Assembly (NCBI RefSeq): GCF_028291725.1
Contig: NZ_JAQGNT010000051.1
Coordinates: 1 to 64,000, forward strand
From: Hydrocarboniphaga sp.
GTDB taxonomy: Bacteria; Pseudomonadota; Gammaproteobacteria; Nevskiales; Nevskiaceae
Direction of reading: 5' to 3'
DNA: 64,000 nt
Under the pieces are notes generated by a model, which was not told where the DNA came from, searched no databases, and saw nothing but the letters and a program-made list of their open reading frames with translations. Of this stretch, positions 1 to 8,738 are shown piece after piece (the stretch's first letter is position 1; each line of letters begins with the position of its first letter). The position numbers and the translations under genes were made by a program.

Positions 1-149
1 AGGGTGGCGCGGAGCGCCGGGTGAGGGGCTTCTTCCCGCCGAACAGCCCCTCATCCGCCCCTTCGGGGCAGCATCGAACGCAAGCGGGAGAAGGGACCGC
101 AATGCTTAAGGTAGTGCCATTGGGGTCGAGACCCGCCCTGCGAGCTTCC
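1..149. other. Intergenic leader of the window with small hairpins
   Basis: No gene is supported here. Two short inverted repeats are visible: GAGGGGC (23-29) facing GCCCCTC (46-52), and a GCCCC/GGGGC stem around a TTC loop at 57-69. They could belong to a terminator or repeat of a gene left of the window. No T tract follows, so I do not call a terminator. Confidence 0.3.
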
Positions 150-1664
150 TTACTGCGCCGTCGGCATCATGAACTCCGGACCCTTCGACGTGCTGTCGGG
201 CCAGCGCTGCATGATGCTTTTATAGCGCGTGTAGAAGCGCACGCCTTCCATACCGTAGGCGTGGGTGTCGCCGAACAGGCTGCGCTTCCAGCCGCCGAAA
301 GAGTGCCAGGCCATCGGCACCGGGATCGGCACGTTGATGCCGACCATGCCGACCTGCACGCGGCGCGAGAACTCGCGGGCCGTTTGGCCGTCGCGCGTGA
401 AGCAGGCGACGCCGTTGCCGAACTCGTGCGCATTGATCAGTTCCAACGCGCTGGCAAAGTCCGGCACGCGCACCACGCTCAGCACCGGTCCGAATATTTC
501 TTCCTTGTAGATGGTCATTTCCGGCGTGACCTTGTCGAACAGCGTGCCGCCTATGAAGAAGCCCTTCTCGCAGCCGGGAACGCTCATTCCGCGGCCGTCG
601 ACGACGAGCCTGGCGCCCTGCTTCACGCCGGCTTCGATGTAGCCTTCGATCCTGGCCTTGTGGATCGCTGTCACCACCGGGCCCATTTCCGCGGCCGGAT
701 CGGTACCGTTGCGGATGATCAGCTTCTTCGCCTTGGCCGCGACTTTCTCCACCAGGCTGTCAGCGATGTCGCCGACGACCACGGCCACCGAGATTGCCAT
801 GCAGCGTTCACCCGCCGAGCCGTAGGCGGCACCGATCAGTGCGTCGACAGCCTGGTCGATATCGGCGTCGGGCATGATCACCATGTGATTCTTGGCGCCG
901 CCCAGCGCCTGCACGCGCTTGCCGCGGCGCGTACCTTCGGAATAGATGTATTCGGCGATTGGTGTCGAGCCGACGAAGGACAGCGCCTGCACGTCCGGAT
1001 GCGCGAGCAGCCCGTCGACAGCCAGCTTGTCGCCCTGCAGCACGTTGAATACGCCGTCGGGGAGACCGGCCTTCTTCAGCAGTTCGGCGACCAGCAGCGA
1101 AGGCGAGGGATCGCGCTCGGACGGCTTGAGTACGAAGGTGTTGCCGCAGGCCAGGGCCATCGGGAACATCCACATCGGCACCATCACCGGGAAGTTGAAC
1201 GGCGTGATGCCGGCGACCACGCCCAGCGGCTGGCGCAGGTTCCAGTTGTCGATGCCGCCGCCGATGTTGTCGCTGTGCGAGCCCGCCAACAGGTGCGGAG
1301 CGCCCATCGCGAATTCGACGATCTCGATGCCGCGCGTGACTTCGCCGGCGGCATCCGACAGCACCTTGCCATGTTCCTGAGTGATCAGCCTGGCCAACTC
1401 GTCGCGGTTGGTTTCGAGCAGTTCGCGGAAGCGCATCAGGATGCGCGCTCGGCGCAGCGGCGCCGTCGCCGACCAGGCCGGGAAGGCCTTCGCAGCCGCC
1501 GCTACGCCGGCATCGACATCCGCCTGCGTGGCCAGCGTGACTTTGCCGGTGACGGCACCCGTTGCCGGATTGAAGACGTCGCTGGTGCGCGCGTCCCCCG
1601 CCTGGCGCACAGCGCCAGCGATGTAATGTCCAAGGGTGGCAACGGGAGAGGCAGACGAATTCAT
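150..1664 (-). CDS. mmsA: Methylmalonate-semialdehyde dehydrogenase (CoA-acylating)
   Basis: This 504-residue cytosolic enzyme oxidises methylmalonate or malonate semialdehyde to propionyl-CoA or acetyl-CoA with NAD and CoA, in valine and related catabolism. The aldehyde dehydrogenase fold covers the whole length. The nucleophilic cysteine sits in the family motif GERCMA near residue 285, and the [10 protein letters not shown] cofactor segment is intact. The size matches MmsA (about 500 aa). The open frame extends 73 codons further upstream, but that part is arginine-rich and overlaps the next gene, so I start at the ATG 1664 (MNSSASP). There is no strong Shine-Dalgarno sequence. The crotonase gene lies 100 bp upstream on the same strand. 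Family identity is firm; the in vivo substrate is inferred. Confidence 0.9.
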   Translation of the reverse strand: MNSSASPVATLGHYIAGAVRQAGDARTSDVFNPATGAVTGKVTLATQADVDAGVAAAAKAFPAWSATAPLRRARILMRFRELLETNRDELARLITQEHGKVLSDAAGEVTRGIEIVEFAMGAPHLLAGSHSDNIGGGIDNWNLRQPLGVVAGITPFNFPVMVPMWMFPMALACGNTFVLKPSERDPSPSLLVAELLKKAGLPDGVFNVLQGDKLAVDGLLAHPDVQALSFVGSTPIAEYIYSEGTRRGKRVQALGGAKNHMVIMPDADIDQAVDALIGAAYGSAGERCMAISVAVVVGDIADSLVEKVAAKAKKLIIRNGTDPAAEMGPVVTAIHKARIEGYIEAGVKQGARLVVDGRGMSVPGCEKGFFIGGTLFDKVTPEMTIYKEEIFGPVLSVVRVPDFASALELINAHEFGNGVACFTRDGQTAREFSRRVQVGMVGINVPIPVPMAWHSFGGWKRSLFGDTHAYGMEGVRFYTRYKSIMQRWPDSTSKGPEFMMPTAQ

Positions 1665-1764
1665 GGCGGTCTTATGGCGCTGTAGGAACACCATATTAAG
1701 CCGCATCCGTTCCGCATAAGCCAATGAGTTAATCTGGCATCGATATAAGAAACACCAATGTTGC

Positions 1765-2592
1765 CTATCCGTTCTGGTCCCTGCTCGAAGACGCCGACGC
1801 CGCCTGCTTGTCGACCAGGGCCTTGACCGCGTCGCGATGGTCGGCCGAGCGGACACTGAGCGACTCGTAGGCCACGCCGGCATCCAGCACCGCGTGGGCG
1901 ATGCGCTTGAGTTCCAGGTTGAGCAGCACCTTGGTCCAGCGGATCGCGTTGGTCGAGCCTTTCAGCAGGCGCTCGCAGTGCGCATCCACCGCGGCATCGA
2001 GTTCGGCGGCCGGCAGGCAGTGATTGACCAGCCCGATCTCCTCGGCCTTTTGGGCCGTGAGCAGGTCGCCGGTCATCAGGTATTCCTTGGCGCGGCCGAG
2101 GCCGATGCGCTGTGCCCAGATCGCCGCGCCGCCGTCGCCTGCGACCAGGCCGATATTGACGTGCGGGTCGCCGATCTTGGCCCTGTCCGCAGCGAAGATC
2201 ACGTCGCACAGCAGCGCCAGCGTCGCGCCCAGGCCGACGGCGTGGCCGTTGAGCCGGCAGATCAGCGGCTTGTCCAGGTCCAGCATCGAGAACACGATGC
2301 GTTTGGCGCAGCGCGCTTCCTGGTCGAACAGCTCGGGGTTGGCCGCGTTGCGCGTGATGTGCTGCAGATCTCCGCCCGCGGAGAAAGCCCGGCCGGCTCC
2401 GGTCAGTACGACGACATCGGAATGTGGGTCCCTGGCCGCGAACACGAATACCTCGGCCAGCTCCTCGTGCATGTCGAAGTTGCAGGCGTTGAGCAGCTCG
2501 GGACGGTTGAGCGTGATGGTCAGCCGGCGGCCCTGGCGGGTGAGCAGCAGGGTGCTGTAGACGGGCGGGGATGTCGGATCGGTAGAGGCCAT
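1765..2592 (-). CDS. Enoyl-CoA hydratase/isomerase family protein (crotonase)
   Basis: This is a 275-residue crotonase-fold protein. The oxyanion-hole segments are visible: FSAGGDLQ, and a [15 protein letters not shown] stretch about 40 residues later. In classical hydratases two glutamates act on water. Here the first position (usually P-E-[IV]) reads PHVNIG, so it is His, while the second (AKEYLM) keeps Glu. The protein may therefore be a variant hydratase, an isomerase or a hydrolase rather than a standard 2-enoyl-CoA hydratase. The start is the ATG at 2592 (MASTDP); an upstream extension would overlap the EthD gene. It lies between mmsA and the EthD gene, probably in one operon. Substrate unknown. 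Confidence 0.85.
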   Translation of the reverse strand: MASTDPTSPPVYSTLLLTRQGRRLTITLNRPELLNACNFDMHEELAEVFVFAARDPHSDVVVLTGAGRAFSAGGDLQHITRNAANPELFDQEARCAKRIVFSMLDLDKPLICRLNGHAVGLGATLALLCDVIFAADRAKIGDPHVNIGLVAGDGGAAIWAQRIGLGRAKEYLMTGDLLTAQKAEEIGLVNHCLPAAELDAAVDAHCERLLKGSTNAIRWTKVLLNLELKRIAHAVLDAGVAYESLSVRSADHRDAVKALVDKQAASASSSRDQNG

Positions 2593-2629
2593 GGGGCGCT
2601 GCGATTGTGGGTGTTGGTTGGGCGAGAGG

Positions 2630-3013
2630 CTAAACGATCCCGCCCGCGAGCACGGTCTCATGCTCGACGACGGTGATGTAGCGAATCTTCGTGCGATCGA
2701 ACACGCGCTCTTCGTCGGCAATGACGTCGGGCGGCAGTTTGCCGCGCGCCGCGAACTTCGCCACCGTGTCGAAAGCTGCCTTGTCTTCGTACCAGAGCTC
2801 GGTGACGACGTCGAAATCCAGGGCCTCGGCTTGACGGTCCAGATCCCCGCCCAGGGGCTCCACGTAGCGGCGGATGTAGCGCTTCAGCTGGCCGGTGTCG
2901 TACTTCAGGGCGAGCTTGCTATGCACGTTCTCGTAGTAGTCGCGGAATGCCTCGGTCGACATGCCCGGGCGGCGCTTGATGAAAAGCAGCAATTTGTACA
3001 ACGGTGTTGACAT
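2630..3013 (-). CDS. EthD-domain protein
   Basis: This 127-residue protein has the ferredoxin-like alpha/beta EthD fold: YKLLLFIKRRPGMSTEAFRDYY near the N-terminus and a conserved H in the following ENVHSKLALKY stretch. EthD-type proteins are small accessory or dehydratase/monooxygenase-like dimers found in degradation clusters; a defined reaction cannot be read from sequence. Two adjacent ATGs occur (3016 and 3013); GGAGG is five bases before the second, so I use 3013. It is the first gene of the minus-strand operon and is divergent from the acyl-CoA dehydrogenase pair across a 261 bp gap that should hold both promoters. Confidence 0.75.
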   Translation of the reverse strand: MSTPLYKLLLFIKRRPGMSTEAFRDYYENVHSKLALKYDTGQLKRYIRRYVEPLGGDLDRQAEALDFDVVTELWYEDKAAFDTVAKFAARGKLPPDVIADEERVFDRTKIRYITVVEHETVLAGGIV

Positions 3014-3274
3014 CATCGCCTCCAGGTCAAATAGTTGGCTCGTCGATCGTGGCTGCGCCATTCACCGCTGCGCCTCAGTACAATTCCCGCGTCGCGTGCC
3101 CTTATGCTGGTCAGGATATCCGCAGGCCGTGCGAATATCCCGGCGAACTTTATAACCCGGAGGCAGCGCGCACGCACCTTGTGCTGATTGACGACTGAGG
3201 AGACGGCTGGCGAACATTGCCGTGTTCCGCCGTCTCTTGTGCACCGCAACCACTCCAGACCGTGGACGACCCTG

Positions 3275-4411
3275 ATGGAATTTGATTGGACTCCAGAGCA
3301 ACTGAGCTTTCGCGCGACGGTGCGGAGCTTTCTTGCCGAGCATCTTCCGCCGAACTGGGAGACCGTCGCGCACGGTCCTGCGTCGGAAGTGCAGAGCGAG
3401 TTTGCGGACGTGTTCTGCCGCAAGCTGGCCGAAGCCGGCCTGCTGGTGCCGCACTGGCCCGCACGCTGGGGCGGACGCGACGCCGACGCCTGGACCGCCT
3501 TCATCCTCGCCGAGGAAATGTGGATGGCCGGCGAACCCCGCGGCGGCCAGTACATGAACGTCAACTGGATCGGGCCGACGCTGATGCGCTTCGGCAGTGA
3601 GGAGCAGCAGCAGCGTTACATCCCACCGATGGCGGGCGGCGCGACGATTTGGTGCCAGGGCTTCTCCGAGCCCGAGGCCGGCTCCGACCTGGCCTCGCTG
3701 CGCACGCGCGCCGACAGGCATGGCTCGAACTACCGCATCAACGGCCAGAAGATCTGGACCTCGTACGCCGGCTACGCCGACACCTGTTTTTTGCTGGCGC
3801 GCACCTCGCCCGGCAAGAACGGCATCTCGATCTTCCTCATTCCCATGGAAACGCCGGGCATCACCGTTCGCCAGATTCCGAGCGTGATCGGTGAAGGCGA
3901 CATCCACGAAGTGTTCTTCGATGAAGTCGAGGTGCCGGGAACCGCGATGCTCGGCGCCGAAGGCCAGGCCTGGGAAATCACGCGCACCGCTCTGTCGCTG
4001 GAGCGTGTCGGCATTCCGCGCTTCGCTCTGGCCTCGCTGATGCTACATCGCGCGGTCGATCGCTTGAAGAAGGCCGGCCGCTACGGCGGCGGCGCCATCG
4101 AGCAGTCCGCCAGGGCGCACGCCGCCTGCGAATCGGCGCGGCTGTACAGCTACAACATCATCGACCAGCGCGTACGCGGCATCGCCACCGGGCCGGAGGC
4201 CAGCGCCGCGCGCGTCGCCACCGTCAGCGCCGAGCGCCTGGTCGGCGAGTTTGTCGTCGAGCATTGCCCCGAGGCGCTGGCTGGCGGCGAGCCGATGCTG
4301 CAGGCGCATCACCAGCGCGCCATCGTCGCCGGCATCGCTTCGGGCGCTGCCGAAATCCAGCTGAATCTCATCGCCACCGAATTGCTCAAGCTGCCGAGGG
4401 AGCCGCGCTGA
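3275..4411 (+). CDS. Acyl-CoA dehydrogenase, full-length subunit of a pair
   Basis: This 378-residue flavoprotein dehydrogenates an acyl-CoA thioester at the alpha-beta bond. The N-terminal helical domain starts MEFDWTPEQ. The middle-domain FAD signature GFSEPEAGSDLASL is near residue 130, and NGQKIWTSYA follows. Near the C-terminus, where medium-chain enzymes carry the catalytic Glu of YEGT, the sequence reads IASGAAEIQ, so the base is not at the standard place. Its stop overlaps the ATG of the next acyl-CoA dehydrogenase gene, which lacks much of the usual N-terminal and middle domains. This arrangement resembles the alpha2beta2 heteromeric acyl-CoA dehydrogenases known for steroid side chains in actinobacteria. 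The start is the ATG at 3275; upstream codons lack homology. Confidence 0.88.
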   Translation: MEFDWTPEQLSFRATVRSFLAEHLPPNWETVAHGPASEVQSEFADVFCRKLAEAGLLVPHWPARWGGRDADAWTAFILAEEMWMAGEPRGGQYMNVNWIGPTLMRFGSEEQQQRYIPPMAGGATIWCQGFSEPEAGSDLASLRTRADRHGSNYRINGQKIWTSYAGYADTCFLLARTSPGKNGISIFLIPMETPGITVRQIPSVIGEGDIHEVFFDEVEVPGTAMLGAEGQAWEITRTALSLERVGIPRFALASLMLHRAVDRLKKAGRYGGGAIEQSARAHAACESARLYSYNIIDQRVRGIATGPEASAARVATVSAERLVGEFVVEHCPEALAGGEPMLQAHHQRAIVAGIASGAAEIQLNLIATELLKLPREPR

Positions 4412-5319
4412 TGGACTTCACGCTCACGTCCGACCAGACCGCGCTGACCGACGCGATCGATCGCATCGCGCAGCAGTTCGACGCCAAGCCCACCGACTTC
4501 CACGGATTCGCCTTGTCCGGTGCAGCACTCGAACACCAGCTGACGGAAGGAGAATACTTCGATATCGCGCTGATCCCCGAGTTTGGGCCGCTGACGGCTG
4601 CGCTGGCAGTCGAGCGCCTCGCGCGCTCGGCCTTCGCGGCCGAGGCGGCGCTGTCGATGCTGGTGCGTCCGCAGCTGCCCGGCGAATGGCCGCGGCCCGT
4701 CGCCGTGGTCGAAAGCGGCCGGCCTGGCCGCTTCGTCGCCACCGCCAAAACCCTGATCGTGATCGATGGCGAGCGCATCAGCCTCGCGCGGCCGTCGCCG
4801 GGGGATGTCGAGGCGGTTGAGTCGCTGTATGCGTACCCGATGGGCCGGCTTGTCGGTAGCCCGGCGCTGACCAAGCTGTCCGCGGCTGACGCCGCGAATG
4901 TGCGCAAGTGGATGCGCGTCGCGCTGGCCGCGGAAGCGGCGGGCCTGATACAGGCCGCGATTGATTCCACCGTCGAACATCTTTCGATACGCAAGCAGTT
5001 CGGCCGCCCGCTCGGCACTTTCCAGGCGCTGCGCCACCGCATGGCCGAGTGTGCGGTGCTCGCCGGCGGCGTGCGCCTGCTCGCACGCAAGGCGGCTTTC
5101 AGCGGCAACGACGGCGACGCCGCGCTGGCCGCGCTGCACGCGCAGGACAGCGGCACGCGGATGGCCTACGAGATGCACCAGATGCTCGGCGCGATGGGCA
5201 TGACGCTCGAACATCCGCTGCACCTGTGGACTTATCGCATCAAGGCCCTGCTGTCGGAACTCGGCGGGCGCGGCGGACAGGCTCAGGCCGTCGCGACGCA
5301 CTGCTTCGGCAAACCCTAG
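4411..5319 (+). CDS. Acyl-CoA dehydrogenase, short partner subunit
   Basis: At 302 residues this protein is well short of the roughly 380 aa of a normal acyl-CoA dehydrogenase. The C-terminal helical domain is clear: ...STVEHLSIRKQFGRPLGTFQ, then MLGAMGMTLEHPLHLW. The N-terminal and middle beta domains are compressed and the usual FAD signature (SEPxAGSD) is absent. It starts at 4411 inside the stop of the preceding gene (TGATG overlap), which implies translational coupling and a hetero-oligomer in which this subunit supports FAD or substrate binding. Known heteromeric acyl-CoA dehydrogenases such as the ChsE type have a comparable genetic layout. The complex is inferred from gene order and domain loss. 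Confidence 0.85.
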   Translation: MDFTLTSDQTALTDAIDRIAQQFDAKPTDFHGFALSGAALEHQLTEGEYFDIALIPEFGPLTAALAVERLARSAFAAEAALSMLVRPQLPGEWPRPVAVVESGRPGRFVATAKTLIVIDGERISLARPSPGDVEAVESLYAYPMGRLVGSPALTKLSAADAANVRKWMRVALAAEAAGLIQAAIDSTVEHLSIRKQFGRPLGTFQALRHRMAECAVLAGGVRLLARKAAFSGNDGDAALAALHAQDSGTRMAYEMHQMLGAMGMTLEHPLHLWTYRIKALLSELGGRGGQAQAVATHCFGKP

Positions 5320-5357
5320 TCACGCACGGAACGGTTTACTCAAACGGAGCAAGGACC

Positions 5358-5648
5358 ATGGCGGCTTACATTCTGTTCATTCGCGAAAATCCAGTCCGCG
5401 ACGCGGCAGAAATGGCGACATACGGGCAAATGAACCATAGCAATCCTCCCGATCCGAAGTTGAGCGCTCTGGCGGTCTACGGGGCTATCGACGCGCTGGA
5501 AGGTGCGGCACCGGACGGCGTCGTGCTGCTGCAGTTCCCGACCGTGGAAGACGCAAAAGCCTGGTACAACTCCCCCGGCTACCAGGCGGCCTCCGTTCAC
5601 CGAAAAAAGGGCGCTGACTATCGCGCGTTGATCATCCAGGGGCTGTGA
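5358..5648 (+). CDS. DUF1330 family protein
   Basis: This small 96-residue protein of the DUF1330 type has a dimeric ferredoxin-like barrel fold. The family-typical segments are AYILFIRENP at the start, VVLLQFPTVEDAKAWYNSPGY in the middle and YRALIIQGL at the end. Its biochemical role is unknown in general; members often sit in degradation operons. A GGAG element precedes the ATG at 5358. It follows the acyl-CoA dehydrogenase pair by 38 bp on the same strand and is probably cotranscribed. Confidence 0.8.
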   Translation: MAAYILFIRENPVRDAAEMATYGQMNHSNPPDPKLSALAVYGAIDALEGAAPDGVVLLQFPTVEDAKAWYNSPGYQAASVHRKKGADYRALIIQGL

Positions 5649-5708
5649 ACACGGCGTTCACCCTGCACCGCGCGGCGCTTTCCAACCGATGCTCGGACGG
5701 CTGACAGC

Positions 5709-6362
5709 GTGAAACCGGCACCGCGCTTCTGCAGTGCCTGCGGCGCGCCGCTGGTCGAGCGCTTGATCCCCGCCGATAGCCGAATCCGGCTGGCCTGCTC
5801 AAGCTGCGGCATCGTCGCGTATTGCAACCCGCAGGTGCTCGTCACCGCGCTCGTCTCGGTGGAGGGGCAGGTCCTGCTGTGCCGGCGAGCGCAGCCTCCC
5901 GCGAAAGGACGCTGGGTCCTGCCGGGTGGATTCATTGAATGCAAGGAAACTCTGGGGGAGGCCGCTGTCCGCGAAACCTTGGAGGAAACGGGCATACGCC
6001 TCGATGTCAGCGAGCTGCGCTTGCATACGCTGTCGAGTCTTCCGGATATCGGCGAGATCTACGTCGGCTTGCGCATTTCGTTGGCGCAGCAGCAGAGCAT
6101 CGTCATCGGCTCCGAATGCGAAGACGTCCGCTACTTCAGCGAAGCGGAGCTGCCGTGGGCTGAGCTGGCCTACCCGGACATCGGCAACTATCTGCGTCTG
6201 TTTTTCCGCGAGCAGCGTCGCAATGAATACGCGGTGCACTTCAGCCGGCTGGACGCCGCCGGTGCGGTGCGCAACAGCTATCGCGTTGCGGATGACGAAG
6301 CAATCCGCTTCGTAAGGTGCGACGGGGTGCTCGTTGCTCTGCTTGATTCCGACGACCGGTGA
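5709..6362 (+). CDS. Nudix hydrolase with N-terminal zinc ribbon
   Basis: This is a 217-residue Nudix hydrolase that would cleave a nucleoside diphosphate linked to another moiety. A four-cysteine zinc ribbon (C8, C11, C30, C33) is followed by a complete Nudix box at about residues 73-96 (GGFIEC..., then REtLEETGI), with the catalytic glutamates present. The layout resembles NADH pyrophosphatase NudC, but the large N-terminal domain of NudC is missing. About 60 residues follow the Nudix core and contain no domain I recognise. The start codon is GTG at 5709. It ends 22 bp from the convergent flavin reductase gene. Substrate unknown. Confidence 0.85.
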   Translation: MKPAPRFCSACGAPLVERLIPADSRIRLACSSCGIVAYCNPQVLVTALVSVEGQVLLCRRAQPPAKGRWVLPGGFIECKETLGEAAVRETLEETGIRLDVSELRLHTLSSLPDIGEIYVGLRISLAQQQSIVIGSECEDVRYFSEAELPWAELAYPDIGNYLRLFFREQRRNEYAVHFSRLDAAGAVRNSYRVADDEAIRFVRCDGVLVALLDSDDR

Positions 6363-6384
6363 ACCGCCTGCCCCAAGAGCCTTC

Positions 6385-7353
6385 TCAGGATGACCAGGGC
6401 GACGGAAGCCCCGGATCGGTCGCGTCAATGACGCGGTTCAGGAACTGCCTCAGCAGGTGGGTTTCGCTGGTGTCGAATCCATTTTCGGCATCCTCGCTCG
6501 CCGCCTTGGCCGCGGCCAGCAATTTGATGACGGCGCATTGCCCTTCCGGTGTGAGCGCAAGCTTCGCGTCGGTTTCGGCACTGGCCTGAACCAGGCCAAG
6601 CGTCGCGAGCCGGTGCCCGCAGTCGGCGTTGATACGCGTGCCGGTGTAGGACACCAGGCTGTCGAGTTGCGACAGCGAGCGGCCGTCCCGAACCCCCAGC
6701 ATGCTCAGCGCGAAATATTCGGGAACGCCCAGTCCGTGCCGGTCCAGTTCAGGTTGCAGCCGCATAAAGATCTGATGGTAGGCGCGGCCCAGCTGATAGA
6801 TCAGGAAGTCGGGCGCGAAAGCGCCGGGGGCTGCGCCCGGGTCGGCCGTGATCGCCGAAGGCACGTTCGACTTCGGCATTGCGAATGCGTAGCGTCCGCC
6901 CTTGAACACCAGCGGCTCGCGTTCGTAATGGTCGAACTCCAGCACTTCGCCGACCAGGATCAGGTGATCGCCGCCTTCGTACTGGAAGGCCATGCGGCAT
7001 TGAAAGCGCGCAGTGCAGCCGTCCAGCAGCGGGATGCCGCCGGGGCCGCGTTCCAGTTGCAGGCCGGCGAAACGATCGACACCGCGCTTGGAGAATTGGC
7101 TGGCCAGAGTGTCCTGATCGCTCGCAAGAACGTGAACGGCGAAATGGCGCGCGGCGATGAAAGTGTTGATGTTGGTTGAAGATCTGCCGATGCTCCACAG
7201 CACCATCGGCGGGTCCAGCGAAACCGAGTTGAAGCTGTTGGCGGTCACGCCGACATCGTTGCCCGCCTCGTCGACCGTGGTGACGATGGTGACGCCCGTG
7301 GTGAAGGCGCCCAGGGCCTGACGAAACAGCTTTGCATCGATGTTGCTACCCAT
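6385..7353 (-). CDS. Flavin reductase fused to a MarR-like winged-helix domain
   Basis: This 322-residue protein has an N-terminal flavin reductase (HpaC-type split-barrel) domain at about residues 5-165: LFRQALGAFTTGVTIVTT, then GVTANSFNSVSLDPPMVLWS. A C-terminal domain at about 190-310 resembles MarR winged-helix proteins (YFALSMLGVRDGRSLSQLD, then LVQASAETDAKLALTPEGQ). The same architecture is known for the C1 reductase of Acinetobacter p-hydroxyphenylacetate hydroxylase, where the MarR-like part binds the aromatic substrate and controls flavin reduction. No oxygenase partner lies next to this gene. The start is the ATG at 7353. It would supply reduced FMN or FAD to a two-component monooxygenase; which one is unknown. 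Confidence 0.85.
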   Translation of the reverse strand: MGSNIDAKLFRQALGAFTTGVTIVTTVDEAGNDVGVTANSFNSVSLDPPMVLWSIGRSSTNINTFIAARHFAVHVLASDQDTLASQFSKRGVDRFAGLQLERGPGGIPLLDGCTARFQCRMAFQYEGGDHLILVGEVLEFDHYEREPLVFKGGRYAFAMPKSNVPSAITADPGAAPGAFAPDFLIYQLGRAYHQIFMRLQPELDRHGLGVPEYFALSMLGVRDGRSLSQLDSLVSYTGTRINADCGHRLATLGLVQASAETDAKLALTPEGQCAVIKLLAAAKAASEDAENGFDTSETHLLRQFLNRVIDATDPGLPSPWSS

Positions 7354-7606
7354 GGAAGCGCTCCGCGAGGGCCGGTACAGGTGAAAGTGCGCGAATTGTA
7401 TGAATCGACAGATATGTTGGATAGCCGAGTATGTTGAATAGCCGAGGCCGCTAGAGTGTCTTTCTGGCACGGCCGCGTCCAGTGACTTTGCCGCCGATTG
7501 ACAGCGCTCGGCATCCGGTACGCACCGGCCATGATGCCGCTTTGCAACAGCACGGCAGGCCGTGGCAGTCTCGCGGCCCGCGGATCGTCAGCCGGATCGG
7601 AGCACT

Positions 7607-8638
7607 ATGAGCGCAGCGATGATGAAAGCCTGGAGCTGGCACAGCTTCGGCTCACTGGATGGACTGCAGCTGGAATCGCGGCCCATGCCACGGCCCGGAC
7701 CCGGTGAAGTGCTGGTGCGCCTGCGCGCCAACTCGATCAACCAGCGTGACCTGATGGCGGCCCGCGGGGCATTGCCGCGCAACGGCCAGAGCAAGGTCGT
7801 GCCGCTCTGCGACGGTGCGGGCGAGGTCGTCGAGGTGGGCGAGGGTGTGCTCAGCATCGGTGTTGGCGAGCGTGTGATCGGCACCTTCTTCCAGCGCTGG
7901 CTCGCCGGCGCCTTGCAGCGCGAAAACACCGGGACGACGCTGGGCAGCGATGTCGACGGCCTGCTGCGCGAATATGCGGTGCTACCTGAAACCGGCGTGC
8001 TGCGCTTCCCGGCGCATCTGAGCTACGCCGAAGCCGCGACGCTGCCCTGCGCGGCGGTCACGGCCTGGTCGGCGCTGTTCACGAAGTGCGCGCTGCAGCC
8101 CGGCGAGACCGTGCTGACGCTCGGCAGCGGCGGCGTGTCGCTGTTCGCCTTGCAGTTGGCCAGGGCGGCCGGTGCGCGCGTGATCGTGACTACTTCGAGC
8201 GACGAGCGCGGCGAACGCCTCAGGCAGCTCGGCGCAGACGGCGTGGTCAACTATCGGAACGCGGACTGGCCGCAGCAGGTGCGTGCGCTGAGTGGCGGCA
8301 ACGGTGTGGACGTGGTGGTCGAGAACGGCGGCGGTGGCACCTATGTGCAGTCGCTGACGGCCGCGGCCTGGCATGCGCGCATCGCCATCGTCGGGCTCAT
8401 CACCGGCTTCACCGATCCCGGCGGCAGCCTGATGCCGATTCTGCTGAACGATCTTACGGTGCGCGCCGTACAGGTCGGCAGCCGCACCGACACCGAGAAC
8501 CTGCTGCGATTTATCGGGACTGCGCAGCTGCGGCCCCTCATCGACAGCCGCTTTGGTTTCGATGACGCGCCGGCAGCGTATCGCCGTCTCGACAGCGGCG
8601 AGGCTTTCGGCAAGGTGGTCATCGAGCACGATGCGTAG
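7607..8638 (+). CDS. Zinc-free MDR-type alcohol dehydrogenase / quinone oxidoreductase
   Basis: This 343-residue medium-chain dehydrogenase/reductase of the NADPH:quinone oxidoreductase type has a GroES-like half with NSINQRDLMAARG. The Rossmann half contains LTLGSGGVSLFALQLARAAGARVI around residue 165. The zinc ligands of true alcohol dehydrogenases are not apparent. It is closely similar in layout to the gene at 19243 (both have the LPCAAVTAWSAL and GSRTD segments), so the two are paralogues. The ATG at 7607 has GGAG seven bases upstream. It is divergent from the flavin reductase gene across 253 bp. Probable role: NAD(P)H-dependent reduction of an enone or oxidation of an alcohol in the local pathway. 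Confidence 0.85.
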   Translation: MSAAMMKAWSWHSFGSLDGLQLESRPMPRPGPGEVLVRLRANSINQRDLMAARGALPRNGQSKVVPLCDGAGEVVEVGEGVLSIGVGERVIGTFFQRWLAGALQRENTGTTLGSDVDGLLREYAVLPETGVLRFPAHLSYAEAATLPCAAVTAWSALFTKCALQPGETVLTLGSGGVSLFALQLARAAGARVIVTTSSDERGERLRQLGADGVVNYRNADWPQQVRALSGGNGVDVVVENGGGGTYVQSLTAAAWHARIAIVGLITGFTDPGGSLMPILLNDLTVRAVQVGSRTDTENLLRFIGTAQLRPLIDSRFGFDDAPAAYRRLDSGEAFGKVVIEHDA

Positions 8639-8649
8639 TGATGCAGAAC

Positions 8650-8716
8650 GTAGGGCGGGAGCATCCCGCCTTCCGCGTGGTGCAGAGGCGCGCAAGGCGG
8701 GATGCTCCCGCCCTAC
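8650..8716. repeat. Intergenic palindromic repeat, family A copy 1
   Basis: A 23-base arm beginning GTAGGGCGGGAGCATC is followed after about 21 bases by its complement, which ends GATGCTCCCGCCCTAC. A second, partly altered copy is at 21077-21150. Both lie just after a coding region. It looks like a REP-type palindromic unit; it may also act as a terminator or mRNA stabiliser between the convergent genes here. Confidence 0.8.
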
Positions 8717-8738
8717 ACGGGCTAGTCACACCCTTACA

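Noticed and set aside
21-1685. 554-residue open frame antisense to mmsA
   Set aside because: It is rich in Arg, His and Ala as expected from the opposite strand of a high-GC gene and shows no domain. mmsA on the other strand is unambiguous.
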